A stretch of 64,000 bases of DNA from an uncultured Bacteroidia bacterium (GCA_902773925.1 CACYGI010000004.1:124001-188000); one strand, 5' to 3'. Shown: positions 1 to 8,466, counted from the first letter of the stretch. The notes: generated from the letters alone by a model not told the origin. A program made the numbers and translations.

Positions 1-244
1 CCGTTGAAGCGGCTATCGACGGCACGCAGTAATCATACGAAGCCCTCAGCAGCTCGTTCACGTGCTCCGTCTTGCCATCCACCCCCGTGAGTGCCCCGTC
101 ATCCTCCACACCGATGGCAATCCTTCCGCCATCCGCATTGGCGAATGCGATGATGGTAATCGCCAGCGCTTTCGCATCTATGCGGGCACTCTTCCGGTCA
201 AATACCTGAAACTCCGTCGATTTCTGTATCTCTTCTATAGTCAT
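1..244 (-). CDS. AlbA_2 / Schlafen-like DNA-binding domain protein (partial)
   Basis: The first 81 codons of a gene that runs off the left edge of the window, so the C-terminus is missing. The start is ATG at 244-242 (MTIEEIQKSTEFQ). The visible part matches the N-terminal AlbA_2 (Schlafen AlbA) domain: a Glu-Phe pair near residue 11, then IIAFANADGGRIAIGVEDDG around residues 31-50, the family signature (AFANxxGGxxxIGVxDDG). Such domains occur in putative transcriptional regulators and in some defence-linked proteins. It has the same orientation as the operon at 381-8145 but is separated from it by about 136 bases, so it may be a separate unit. Domain call is good; function is unknown. Confidence 0.75.
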   Translation of the reverse strand, partial: MTIEEIQKSTEFQVFDRKSARIDAKALAITIIAFANADGGRIAIGVEDDGALTGVDGKTEHVNELLRASYDYCVPSIAAST

Positions 245-336
245 ATCGTATCTCTTTCAATAGGGTATCACCATCCGATTCGTCGCTCACTTAGCGACCT
301 GCCGTGAGTCAAGGAAGCCATTATACGTTCTCCGTG

Positions 337-371
337 AAAAGAGTTTCATCGTTACAGGTGAGGCTCTTTTT
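337..371 (-). terminator. possible weak terminator hairpin
   Basis: AAAAGAG at 337-343 and CTCTTTT at 364-370 form a perfect 7-bp stem with a 20-base loop, just downstream of the stop of the gene at 381-950. The T-tract is mostly inside the stem, so it is a weak candidate for the end of the defence operon. Confidence 0.25.
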
Positions 372-380
372 ATGTATTCT

Positions 381-950
381 CTATGGTTGAAATAAAACAT
401 TTGCGTCCTTGGTATAAACCAACTCTATTACATCTTTCATTACACCCTTGCCTTCAATGTTTTCATATAACTCCAGCAATACGCCATCTTTAGAATACTC
501 TATAAAGGCACCGACAAGAGTATCGTGAACACATCTTGGATCCTCTTCATAATTCCCAAGAGGAGATACAAGCGATTTCACCCTTTCTCTGTCCTCAGCG
601 GCATGCCTTCTATTACCTTTCCGCTTCATTTCTACAGCGAGCAGATTTCTTCCATAGCCCCTCTTCTGAATTAGTAAGTCACTAACCATATATACTGGCA
701 AATGGGCACTGTTCTCATAATGCTTCAGGTCGCCATTCCCCATACGATTGTACTCAACATCAGCAAAGTACCCTTTAAAACACTCTACACCGTTCAATTG
801 ATCATACTTACGCATAAGGTTTTCCATGTGATGTGCTAGCCTGGCGCAAATGTTTCTTTCAGACACACCAAAACGGATGTTATCGTAGTCCATTTCATAG
901 AGCCTTGTCAGCGACTTAATCAGTATCTCTTGAACAATAATATCTCTCAT
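381..950 (-). CDS. hypothetical protein, possible PD-(D/E)XK nuclease-like fold
   Basis: A 189-residue protein with an ATG start, lying 9 bases after the stop of the upstream gene, so almost certainly co-transcribed as the last tightly packed member of the operon. I do not recognise the family by name. Around residues 89-110 it reads SDLLIQKRG followed by NLLAVEMKRKG, i.e. an Asp followed some 16 residues later by E-x-K within predicted beta strands, the layout of a PD-(D/E)XK nuclease core. The N-terminal part (YDNIRFGVSERNICARLAHH) looks helical and carries no signal peptide. A nuclease role is inference from this motif and the defence-like neighbours; it could equally be a non-catalytic restriction-like domain. 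Confidence 0.6.
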   Translation of the reverse strand: MRDIIVQEILIKSLTRLYEMDYDNIRFGVSERNICARLAHHMENLMRKYDQLNGVECFKGYFADVEYNRMGNGDLKHYENSAHLPVYMVSDLLIQKRGYGRNLLAVEMKRKGNRRHAAEDRERVKSLVSPLGNYEEDPRCVHDTLVGAFIEYSKDGVLLELYENIEGKGVMKDVIELVYTKDANVLFQP

Positions 951-959
951 ACCTTCACA

Positions 960-1667
960 TCATTTCCTGTTAAACACTTTATCCAATCGCCTGAGGCCTG
1001 CTTTTATTAAGGCATCCATTGAAATCCCCAACTCTAGTGTCACCACTTCGAAGTCATGCAATCTCTGAATAGTTTCCGACCAACATATACCTTCCAACAC
1101 CTCACGCTGTTTCAAAAAATCATGGTCACGATGTGCTCCGGCATTGTGTCGCACCTCCGCAAGCTCAGGTTTTGTCTGTTTATAAAAATCCTGTAGTTCC
1201 TTTCTTGCAATCCTTGTTCGTGCCAACTCAGCGGATGACAATAGTTTCGATGCTATGTCTTGATATTTCTTAGCTGTAAGCAGCAATAGGTCATCACACC
1301 ATTCGTACATCATTACAAAAGCATCAACAGCTATCCGCTCTTTGCCACTCTCATTTTTCTCAAAATACAATAGTTTCTGTAGCCCTTTGGTTTCAAATGA
1401 ACACTGTTGACATTGCGCTGCTGTATTGACTATAAACTCTTGCTCTTCAAACGCTCGTTTCATCTGCATCAGAGTATGTGTCTGCCCGTTTCTCGCTATT
1501 CTTTCATCAATCTCTGCTATATTTCCTCTGCATATCTTTATCTGAAGTTCAAACTGCTCAAGACATTTCTTTTCTTCCGCTATAGTATTCTCCAATGCAG
1601 CCTTTAGATCATCTCCATCCGAAGAATCCATCCTTTGTTCCAGAAAAATATCTAGACACTTACCCAT
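960..1667 (-). CDS. hypothetical protein with HEPN-like R-x5-H motif
   Basis: About 235 residues. The longest reading starts at a TTG (1676); ATG at 1667, 11 bases past the upstream stop, is more plausible, and ATG at 1631 is also possible. The N-terminal half is charged and likely coiled-coil (residues about 15-60), with a Cys pair around residue 90 (AAQCQQCSF). The C-terminal half contains EVRHNAGAHRDHD near residue 175, an R-x5-H arrangement of the sort seen at the active site of HEPN ribonucleases (R-x4-6-H, often with Asn after the Arg region). HEPN proteins include anticodon nucleases and many abortive-infection toxins. The HEPN assignment rests on one motif, so it is tentative. It sits between the giant 1232-residue protein and a possible nuclease. 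Confidence 0.55.
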   Translation of the reverse strand: MGKCLDIFLEQRMDSSDGDDLKAALENTIAEEKKCLEQFELQIKICRGNIAEIDERIARNGQTHTLMQMKRAFEEQEFIVNTAAQCQQCSFETKGLQKLLYFEKNESGKERIAVDAFVMMYEWCDDLLLLTAKKYQDIASKLLSSAELARTRIARKELQDFYKQTKPELAEVRHNAGAHRDHDFLKQREVLEGICWSETIQRLHDFEVVTLELGISMDALIKAGLRRLDKVFNRK

Positions 1668-1678
1668 CCTATGCAAAA

Positions 1679-4600
1679 TTAATAGTCCAATTTCGTAATG
1701 TCTGCCTCATCATCCATCTCTTTGGCCATCCGCTCATACTGCGCCCATAGGTCTTTGAAGACTTTCGAAACCCTCGGGTATTTCTTATTGTACTTTTCGT
1801 AAAGACCTTTGAATAATTCAGCATTTCCTCTCTCTATTCCACCGCCATCGTATGGTCCACGAGAAGTTAACCCGCGTTTATTAAAAAGCCCAGCATTGTA
1901 ACTACTGTAAAATGCCTTCTCTTCTATTGGCTCGATTACAGCAAATAACTTCTCTGCGTCATTTTCCCATTCAGGGAAATGCGCAAACAATTGTCCCAAT
2001 TGGCTGCATGCCTGTTTGTACTGACCATATTCAGACGCCTTACTCAATACAGCGCTCACCCACTTCGATAGAACCTTTTCGTCCAATGTTCCTTCATCAC
2101 CAGCACCAGGAATAGTTCTCCACTGATTAAACAGATAGAAAGCCCTCATCGCATTGTGTTTATCTGCTTCTGTAGGATCTTTCTCTTGTTCCTCTTCAGT
2201 TTCTGGTTTATAAAGATAGCACAACAATTCTATTACAAAGTCGGGGCTGGTAGCCAATTTCTCATTCAGCAATGCCAAACTTCCCTTTTTGTGGTCATAC
2301 CTCAAAACTGGCAGATACATCCATTCCAATTGCAGCAATAATTCTTTATTAGCATCTTCTCTTTTATGGAGTTGTTCTATATACACACTTAGTGGATGGT
2401 GATCAATGGTATCATTTAGCTCTTTTTTTGACCTTAAGACGCTTTGCAGTAGATCTTCAATAACTGCCGTAGGCATCTCCTTGGCATAAATCCAGGAATC
2501 ATTCATCGCATCAAGGCCTCTTCCAACCGAAGCCAGTTTTCTGATCATATAAAGAGTTTTTTCCTCCTTGTATCCACCCCAGAATACAGCCGGAACTCTT
2601 TCCCAATACATCTGCTGTATATCAGCATCCAACGTCTCAATATAGTCCCACAACATCCTATTCTGTTCAAAACACAATAATAAAGATGTCAGTTCTTCTT
2701 TTGTGAAACCATCTTTTTTACAAACTTCATATAAAGACGAGAAGAAACCTTCTCCCTGAGCACTCTCCATAGTTGCTATATAGCCTTTCACAAACTTTGC
2801 ATCTTTCTCTGCTCCGAGTAATCTGCATACTTTAGCCGTCAGACCATCAATAGAAAACGTTGCTAGCGTTGAGCCCAACGTCTGGGGCTCCTTAACCGCA
2901 TCTTTCAGTGCAACTACTTCATCTATGCCCAGTTTGTCTATCAATTCCGCACAGGCTTCTTTACGCAGCCTCTCAGTTTGACGTGCATTAACATATATAT
3001 CAACTTCATCTCCATCAGGTTTTTCCGGTATGTGAGGATAATACTCATCAAAAAGCCAGATGTATTTCTCTGTTAAATCTACTGGGATTGTTGCCTCATA
3101 AGCAGCTCGCACACTATCAGCCTCTTCCGCTGTTAGCACATAGCGATCCTTTATCCCCGTCAGATTCTGATACCACAGTGTTTCCCTTAAAGCCTTTCTG
3201 GTTTCATTGTTAGAACCTTTGATAAGCTTTACTGCTTCTGGCAACCACATTATCAGTTTGTGCCGTAATGGATTGTGCACAGGCTCCATCCTCTCAATAA
3301 GAGATTTCAAGTGCTGATCATCTCCATCAAAAGCATTCATCAACTGAGTGACTGCCCATTTTTCAGCATCATAGATAGCAGATGGTGAATATCCTTGTTC
3401 TTCTCCAAACTCATAATCTCTCCATTTCAGCTTATAGGTTCCAGAAGTCACAGCCCCTGGTTTAGGTAACATTGACAGCATCAAATTCCACATCTCTGGG
3501 TATCCGTCATTCAAACACTTATCCAGGATTGCGAGCCTACCTTCCAACACCACAGAAGTATGCGGTTTCCATGGAAGATAGATATCCACCAAACTATTGA
3601 ATGGCCTGTTTGACAATCGCCCTCCCGGATCCATTTCCGCAAGCCGCAACAGGATTCTTGTCACCCTTTCAAGGTAACTTGGATGCCAGGCGAGTGCTTC
3701 CAAAGCCCAAAGTAATGAAGTATGATGGCTCTGAGGGAAAGCAAATCCTTCCTTCTCTTCAAACAAAGCAGTAATAACAAGTGTTTGCTCATTAATTGCA
3801 AACTCAATTTCGTCTAAGAACACCCTTGGGGATGCTTCTGCGATCAATGGAAGATGGTCAGAAACCTCCACCCACTTATCAGGTGTTGCTCCATGCAGCA
3901 GTCGCTTTAAGATAGCATCCGCCCATTCCTGGGCATTCCCTATTGGCAATCCCAATCTATCACCATATAGTGCGATAATTATTAAGGTCTGCAACAACCC
4001 TTCTTTCAACTGGTCGGAATACTTCTCTTTTGCCTCAACAAAAACACGCTCAAAGGCATTCTTTATTCCGTCAAAGAAATTATCATCCAATTGATTACTC
4101 ATCTCCGTCCACAGCATCAACGAAGAAGTCAGCCTCCAAATAGGCCCAGTTTTAGTCAGGGGCGAAACGGGCTGTTTTAACCATTGGTCAAGACTTGCAT
4201 GATACTTTTTATAATCCACACCTTGGTAGGAGCAGAGTAATAATATATCACTCTCAAAATTATCGTTCCAACGGCTCAGAAGGAGTGCTGGCTGCAGTTC
4301 ATTTATTTTTTCCTTCTCAACCCATTTCGCCCCTGCTGGAGGGAAACCCAATTCCTTTCTTATCAAGGTTAGGTTGCAGTTATTCGTGAATACAATCTTG
4401 TTCGCTTCAGGTTCTGCTATACCGTATGACACCAACTCTTCTACCAAGGCATGACGCTCTGGCACTGGTAATAATACCACATCCTGACGAAAATCATCAT
4501 CTGGTCCCAACGCGACTATAACAATATTTTTTGAGGCCGCAGAATAGACCGTACTATTATCTTCAAGATGTGTGACAATATTGATAGAATTCCTGCATTG

Positions 4601-5377
4601 AGCTATTTTCCTGAGCGATGCTATAGAATCCACCACTACAGTTTTACCCAAGAACTTTGATCTTGCAGGTTCTGGTAATGACATCCCCGCCGCAATAATA
4701 AAGCCCATAGCTTCTTCTCTTGAAGATGCTTTATAGGCTCGTAAACACGGAGTTCCTGCTACGGTTCTTAAAAGATCATCAACGATTCTTTCTCTACCCG
4801 CCAAATAAAATCTGGGGGTTAATACAATACCTTTTGGACCAATGCTTATATCATTCCATTGGTCTAGTGGCATAACCACGCTTGAATCAAAAGGAAGTCC
4901 TATCTTTTGAGCAAACCAAGTAGTTACAATTGGCAATTGAAGAATCCACTGTGCCAAGCTGACAGAGTCGTATACAATGACATCTTTCCATTTCCCTTCA
5001 GTTTTTTTTGCAGCTATCCATTCGTCCTTCTTGCCCCAGTAGTATGGCGTAACAAAAACAAAACTCATTTGACTCTTTTCCGAATCTGGTATCTCATCGG
5101 TCCTTTTTCTATAGTCTTCATTAGCTTTATTCTCGAAGTCATTTCTGGCACCAAACTCCCAACCGCTTCTTCCTTGAGGAATAAAATGATGGCCGGCAGT
5201 ACTATTCACCAAGCCATCCCACCCGCCTAGGAAAGTCGCGCTTCCTATGGGAATGTCATATGTGCCGCCTTCATTGGGTAATGTGTTCATTACCATTTGA
5301 AAGATCAGTTCTGCCATACCCGATTTCGCCTCAGGTGTATCAGCCCACCTTTCAAAATCTTTTCTATCAATTAGCAT
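1679..5377 (-). CDS. giant (1232 aa) hypothetical protein, defence-operon core
   Basis: Largest gene of the operon, ATG start 22 bases after the DUF262 gene. I recognise no named family. The first ~170 residues look like a separate alpha/beta domain: IPQGRSGWEFGARNDFENKA at about 67-86, then DYRKRT, FVFVTPYYW and DSVSLAQWI, a pattern (polar WExG, Asp, Glu-x-Lys, Lys-Arg) suggestive of a nuclease-like or Mrr-like fold. The next ~200 residues begin GRERIVDDLL and resemble a STAND/AAA-like module, but there is no intact GK[ST] P-loop, so ATP binding is doubtful. The remaining ~850 residues are helix-rich, TPR/HEAT-like in feel, ending in a conserved-looking tail (NKRGLTSRGPYDGGG). No signal peptide or membrane segment. 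It may act as a sensor or scaffold; this is inference. Confidence 0.7.
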   Translation of the reverse strand: MLIDRKDFERWADTPEAKSGMAELIFQMVMNTLPNEGGTYDIPIGSATFLGGWDGLVNSTAGHHFIPQGRSGWEFGARNDFENKANEDYRKRTDEIPDSEKSQMSFVFVTPYYWGKKDEWIAAKKTEGKWKDVIVYDSVSLAQWILQLPIVTTWFAQKIGLPFDSSVVMPLDQWNDISIGPKGIVLTPRFYLAGRERIVDDLLRTVAGTPCLRAYKASSREEAMGFIIAAGMSLPEPARSKFLGKTVVVDSIASLRKIAQCRNSINIVTHLEDNSTVYSAASKNIVIVALGPDDDFRQDVVLLPVPERHALVEELVSYGIAEPEANKIVFTNNCNLTLIRKELGFPPAGAKWVEKEKINELQPALLLSRWNDNFESDILLLCSYQGVDYKKYHASLDQWLKQPVSPLTKTGPIWRLTSSLMLWTEMSNQLDDNFFDGIKNAFERVFVEAKEKYSDQLKEGLLQTLIIIALYGDRLGLPIGNAQEWADAILKRLLHGATPDKWVEVSDHLPLIAEASPRVFLDEIEFAINEQTLVITALFEEKEGFAFPQSHHTSLLWALEALAWHPSYLERVTRILLRLAEMDPGGRLSNRPFNSLVDIYLPWKPHTSVVLEGRLAILDKCLNDGYPEMWNLMLSMLPKPGAVTSGTYKLKWRDYEFGEEQGYSPSAIYDAEKWAVTQLMNAFDGDDQHLKSLIERMEPVHNPLRHKLIMWLPEAVKLIKGSNNETRKALRETLWYQNLTGIKDRYVLTAEEADSVRAAYEATIPVDLTEKYIWLFDEYYPHIPEKPDGDEVDIYVNARQTERLRKEACAELIDKLGIDEVVALKDAVKEPQTLGSTLATFSIDGLTAKVCRLLGAEKDAKFVKGYIATMESAQGEGFFSSLYEVCKKDGFTKEELTSLLLCFEQNRMLWDYIETLDADIQQMYWERVPAVFWGGYKEEKTLYMIRKLASVGRGLDAMNDSWIYAKEMPTAVIEDLLQSVLRSKKELNDTIDHHPLSVYIEQLHKREDANKELLLQLEWMYLPVLRYDHKKGSLALLNEKLATSPDFVIELLCYLYKPETEEEQEKDPTEADKHNAMRAFYLFNQWRTIPGAGDEGTLDEKVLSKWVSAVLSKASEYGQYKQACSQLGQLFAHFPEWENDAEKLFAVIEPIEEKAFYSSYNAGLFNKRGLTSRGPYDGGGIERGNAELFKGLYEKYNKKYPRVSKVFKDLWAQYERMAKEMDDEADITKLDY

Positions 5378-5399
5378 ATATCTACAGAATAAAAGCGAT

Positions 5400-7154
5400 C
5401 TATACTCCTTCTATAATTTTCTTCAACCTCTTCGTCAGTAATTTTTTCCTCTCTTCCACGAATTTTCTAAAGTCCGCCACATCAAGTGATACTCCTGTAG
5501 GTATCAGTTGATTCTCCAAACTAATATTATTGTCCTTTACCCAATCCTTTAATGTTGCATCCTGCTTGGATTCATTTAGAAATGAATTCAGCAATTGCAA
5601 GTTGATAATAGAATTCCAGTTCTCTGGGTTGGTATAGAACTCAAATTCCTTTTCATCAGCAAAGTCAGTTTTCTTTAACCCCAAGAAATAACTTGATGGA
5701 TGAAGATGGTCTTTATGGAACTTTTCTTGACTATCAAAGTTCAGGTGAGAATAGAGTAATGCCAGCACAGTATAACACATCGGTGCATCTTTCTGTATTG
5801 ACAACCAACCATCAACCAGTTCGTCTGTAATTGCCAGATTCTTTGTTGCATCTCCGGCGAACCTTGCTTTTATTTCTTCAAACGGGAAAACACCCGCTCC
5901 TTGGAACTCTCTCAGAACGCCTCTTATACGAGTCAACACTGTATCAGACTGACCACCGAATACGCCTTTTAACAATGATATGCATAGCCATTTCCGCATA
6001 GCTTTCTTTTCATCTAAGCAAGCAGTCTTTTTATTGATAACTTTTTCAAGGTTATTATAATAGATGTAGTAAATGATGGGGATAACTGCATTCTTTGCTC
6101 GTACTGATGCATCGTTAAATCCCCAACTGTCAAGTAATGTGAAAGCGGCAATAACAGATTTCTCCACCCTGTCCCAATTATCATCAAAAATGAGGGCTAT
6201 CTCCTTATTAAAGTTCTTCACATGGAACTTAATATTCTCATTGAACAGCACTAAGCAGGTCTTAAGCAGGAAGTCCTCGCTGATAACGAAATTGGGGTTG
6301 CCTATATCAAACACCTTCTTTACCGTTTCAGGGAGCACCTTCCTGGCATCTCTTTTCTTCCAGTTAGCTGTCGTGATAGACATCAGCAAATTAGAGAAAC
6401 TCAGTGGTTCCCCTCCGCTGTTTGTCCTTATAAAGATATCCAAAACAGTATCTATATCCTGGCTGTCTTCCAGATAATAATTGATAAGTTTATCTTTAAA
6501 GATGCGGATATACAGAGTCTTTACGGTTCTTTTAGCGAACTTATTGTCCTTCCACAACTGAGCATCTATATAGTCATCCAAATCCAGTTCATCAGGATAG
6601 TTCAGTATGTCATTTACCTTGTACCAGATGTGGTTTGGATCTTCCTTCATCTCATCTACCTCCCATTCCGTCAGGAATACAAAGTCATACTTCATCATCC
6701 GTTCATTCTCTTCCGGTAATGGTGCGGCAAGATCCACATAAAGCCTTCTGGTAGGTAAGCTATCTTCGTCATCTTTCCACCATTTTCTTGGCATCTTATA
6801 GGCATATGTGCCTTTCAAGCCAATGTACAGAGCTGTCAGGCGTTGCTGTCCATCAATCACAGCGATAAAGTCATCAAATCCCTTAGTGTCTATATCCGTA
6901 TTTTCTTCTGCAAAGAACGCACGATACGCCTTCAAGAATTCATAGAACTTGAAACTATTCTTCACTTTGGGACTATTGATTTCCCAGAACATAAACGAGT
7001 TGATGGGATAGCCCTGCATGATACTGTCAAACAAGGCTTCGACTTTTGGTGCCGTCCACACGAATTTTCTTTGTATGGCAGGCAACAAGTATTTTCTGGC
7101 TACGATCTTATCAATAGCGTCTTTGATTCTTATTGGTGTTTGAATTCCGCTCAT
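5400..7154 (-). CDS. DUF262 protein with C-terminal HNH-like (DUF1524) region, GmrSD-like
   Basis: A 584-residue protein with ATG start, 12 bases after the Ntn-hydrolase gene. The N-terminal DUF262 (ParB/sulfiredoxin-like) domain is clear: LLPAIQRKFVW near residue 24 and the signature DGQQRLTALYIGLKG near residue 100. The C-terminal part has KDHLHPSSYF (about residue 475) followed 40 residues later by SIINLQLLNSFLN, the layout of the DUF1524 HNH nuclease region of GmrD. This fused architecture is that of GmrSD/BrxU type enzymes that cut modified phage DNA using NTP. Catalytic residues appear present (DGQQR; D-H-x-H-P). In the family it would be a type IV-like restriction component; here its operon partners suggest part of a larger system. 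Confidence 0.85.
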   Translation of the reverse strand: MSGIQTPIRIKDAIDKIVARKYLLPAIQRKFVWTAPKVEALFDSIMQGYPINSFMFWEINSPKVKNSFKFYEFLKAYRAFFAEENTDIDTKGFDDFIAVIDGQQRLTALYIGLKGTYAYKMPRKWWKDDEDSLPTRRLYVDLAAPLPEENERMMKYDFVFLTEWEVDEMKEDPNHIWYKVNDILNYPDELDLDDYIDAQLWKDNKFAKRTVKTLYIRIFKDKLINYYLEDSQDIDTVLDIFIRTNSGGEPLSFSNLLMSITTANWKKRDARKVLPETVKKVFDIGNPNFVISEDFLLKTCLVLFNENIKFHVKNFNKEIALIFDDNWDRVEKSVIAAFTLLDSWGFNDASVRAKNAVIPIIYYIYYNNLEKVINKKTACLDEKKAMRKWLCISLLKGVFGGQSDTVLTRIRGVLREFQGAGVFPFEEIKARFAGDATKNLAITDELVDGWLSIQKDAPMCYTVLALLYSHLNFDSQEKFHKDHLHPSSYFLGLKKTDFADEKEFEFYTNPENWNSIINLQLLNSFLNESKQDATLKDWVKDNNISLENQLIPTGVSLDVADFRKFVEERKKLLTKRLKKIIEGV

Positions 7155-7166
7155 TATTCTTCGTCT

Positions 7167-8027
7167 CTATCTTATTTCTTTCTTTTTAAACTTGGTTAGC
7201 TCATTCGTCTTTTCATGTACTAATTGAAAACTATTGGCATTAACCTTCATATGTTTAAATGACTTATCAGACAAATCATAAATAAGATAAGGGAAAGTCT
7301 CGTACTTCCTTAATGGCCTCCCGTAATAATATATCCTTTTCGTCTCCGGATAATAAAACCCTATGGGCTGGACCCTCATGTATGTATGAACCTTAATCAT
7401 TTGCAAATGACCACCTACAGAATCAATAGTGCAATCGTTAATGTACTCCGTAAGCACGTCCAGAGGTTCATAACCAAACGTATCTCCTTTCTTCAAACCT
7501 GCGTCTTCAAAAGCTTTATATATTTTATACCTCACTTTTGATATCAGCTCGTAGTCTCCAATAACAGCAACTGGTAGGCCCATAATCGAAGCAGCCGGCT
7601 TAGCAACCATCTTCTTGAGGCCATTATCAAACACTATCGTATAGAGAAGTAATTCTCTCTTCATGCATGAGTAACCAGCAAGAATCATTGAGAAGTCCGG
7701 TCCAACTCTATCATTCTCTTGTATCTCTTTTTCTTGATAAAGACAACTATTCACGACATCTTCCACCAGATGGACAAAATGTAGGAAGTCATATGCACGA
7801 TCTCTAATGGGACCGTTTATTTCTACCGCGTGATTTATGTGTTCTACTAATGGCATTGTATAACCGGTATTGCCAGCACATGCAATAGCACAGTCACCTC
7901 GTAGTATTGGAAAGAGCTTTGGACCTACGGGAAGACGAGAACCACCTCCAGAGAACATACTATCTGAAGCCAAACAGATTTCCTCTGTCTCTTTCATTTT
8001 ACGTATCCAACCAATACAAAGAGTCAT
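7167..8027 (-). CDS. proteasome-like Ntn-hydrolase family protein
   Basis: Starting at ATG 8027-8025 gives 286 residues beginning MTLCIGW. A longer reading to 8099 would run through the tRNA-like element and is rejected. The pattern MTLCIGW, ICLASDSMFSGG, GPKLFPI, IACAGNTG is that of the proteasome beta-subunit/HslV/Anbu fold: an N-terminal Thr exposed after Met removal, an ASDS turn, a PK and an AG-(N/D)-T loop. Thr2 is then the candidate nucleophile and Lys near residue 33 the base. Known relatives are proteases; substrate here is unknown. It is the first protein gene of the operon, 17 bases below the tRNA-like RNA and 12 bases above the DUF262 gene. No secretion signal, so cytosolic. Confidence 0.7.
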   Translation of the reverse strand: MTLCIGWIRKMKETEEICLASDSMFSGGGSRLPVGPKLFPILRGDCAIACAGNTGYTMPLVEHINHAVEINGPIRDRAYDFLHFVHLVEDVVNSCLYQEKEIQENDRVGPDFSMILAGYSCMKRELLLYTIVFDNGLKKMVAKPAASIMGLPVAVIGDYELISKVRYKIYKAFEDAGLKKGDTFGYEPLDVLTEYINDCTIDSVGGHLQMIKVHTYMRVQPIGFYYPETKRIYYYGRPLRKYETFPYLIYDLSDKSFKHMKVNANSFQLVHEKTNELTKFKKKEIR

Positions 8028-8043
8028 ATTAAAGATGTTTTTG

Positions 8044-8145
8044 TAGTCTTGCCAGGATTTGCACCTGGATCTCTCCTTAAAAATCTCTTTTGCCGCCAAA
8101 ATATTGTAATTAAGAAGGAGACTCTTACTATTGAGCTACAAGACC
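8044..8145 (-). tRNA. tRNA-Lys-like RNA with interrupted anticodon loop
   Basis: Read on the minus strand this 102-base element has a 7-bp acceptor stem (GGTCTTG / CAAGACT, one G-U), a D-arm (GCTC...GAGT), and a perfect 5-bp T-arm (CCAGG TGCAAAT CCTGG). The anticodon stem TCTCC (8121-8117) / GGAGA (8076-8072) is intact, but its loop is oversized: TTCTTAA (8116-8110) would be a Lys-CTT loop and TTTTTAA (8083-8077) a Lys-TTT loop, with a 26-base stretch between them that contains the hairpin TTTTG-GCGG-CAAAA. Removing 33 bases would restore a normal tRNA-Lys. CCA is not encoded (ACAA follows). It lies directly upstream of the Ntn-hydrolase start. It could be a degenerate tRNA, or a functional tRNA mimic. 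Confidence 0.6.
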
Positions 8146-8466
8146 ATTTATATGTTATAACTAAAAATACTACTTTCCTCAGCGCCTCCTTAAACCTTTC
8201 GACTTTCGTCAGGTCTCTGCGCTCACAATCTCTTCCGTTTCTCTTTATCTGCTATGGCTATTTTAGCATGTAATATCTAGGGATTGTTGTTTAATGTTTT
8301 CAATTTGAGTCGAGCGGGAGCCATCCCTTATTGCTGACGCATCAAACTCATCGTTTTATATCATTTTTGCGCTCGGTCCGGGCTTCATCGCCCGGATTTC
8401 GCGTCGTTTTTCTAACGCCATCCAGGAGTTCTCTTTAGAGGACTCCACTTGGGACCGTTTGAGGCA
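8146..8466 (-). other. gene-free, hairpin-rich stretch (possible structured RNA)
   Basis: I see no protein gene here. There are several compact inverted repeats: AGCGC 8181-8185 pairing GCGCT 8219-8223 and enclosing ACCT/AGGT (8194-8197/8211-8214) with an inner GAC/GTC hairpin that has a GAAA tetraloop on the minus strand (8201-8210); GCTA/TAGC near 8256-8266; CCGGGC/GCCCGG near 8377-8395; and a near-perfect 22-base palindrome at 8425-8446. The GNRA loop points to minus-strand RNA, upstream of the tRNA-like element. No clear promoter was found. GCATCAAACT occurs at both 8339 and 8464. Confidence 0.4.

Noticed and set aside
8028..8099. Longer start for the Ntn-hydrolase gene at 8099
   Set aside because: It would translate through the tRNA-like element and bury the Thr expected right after the initiator Met.
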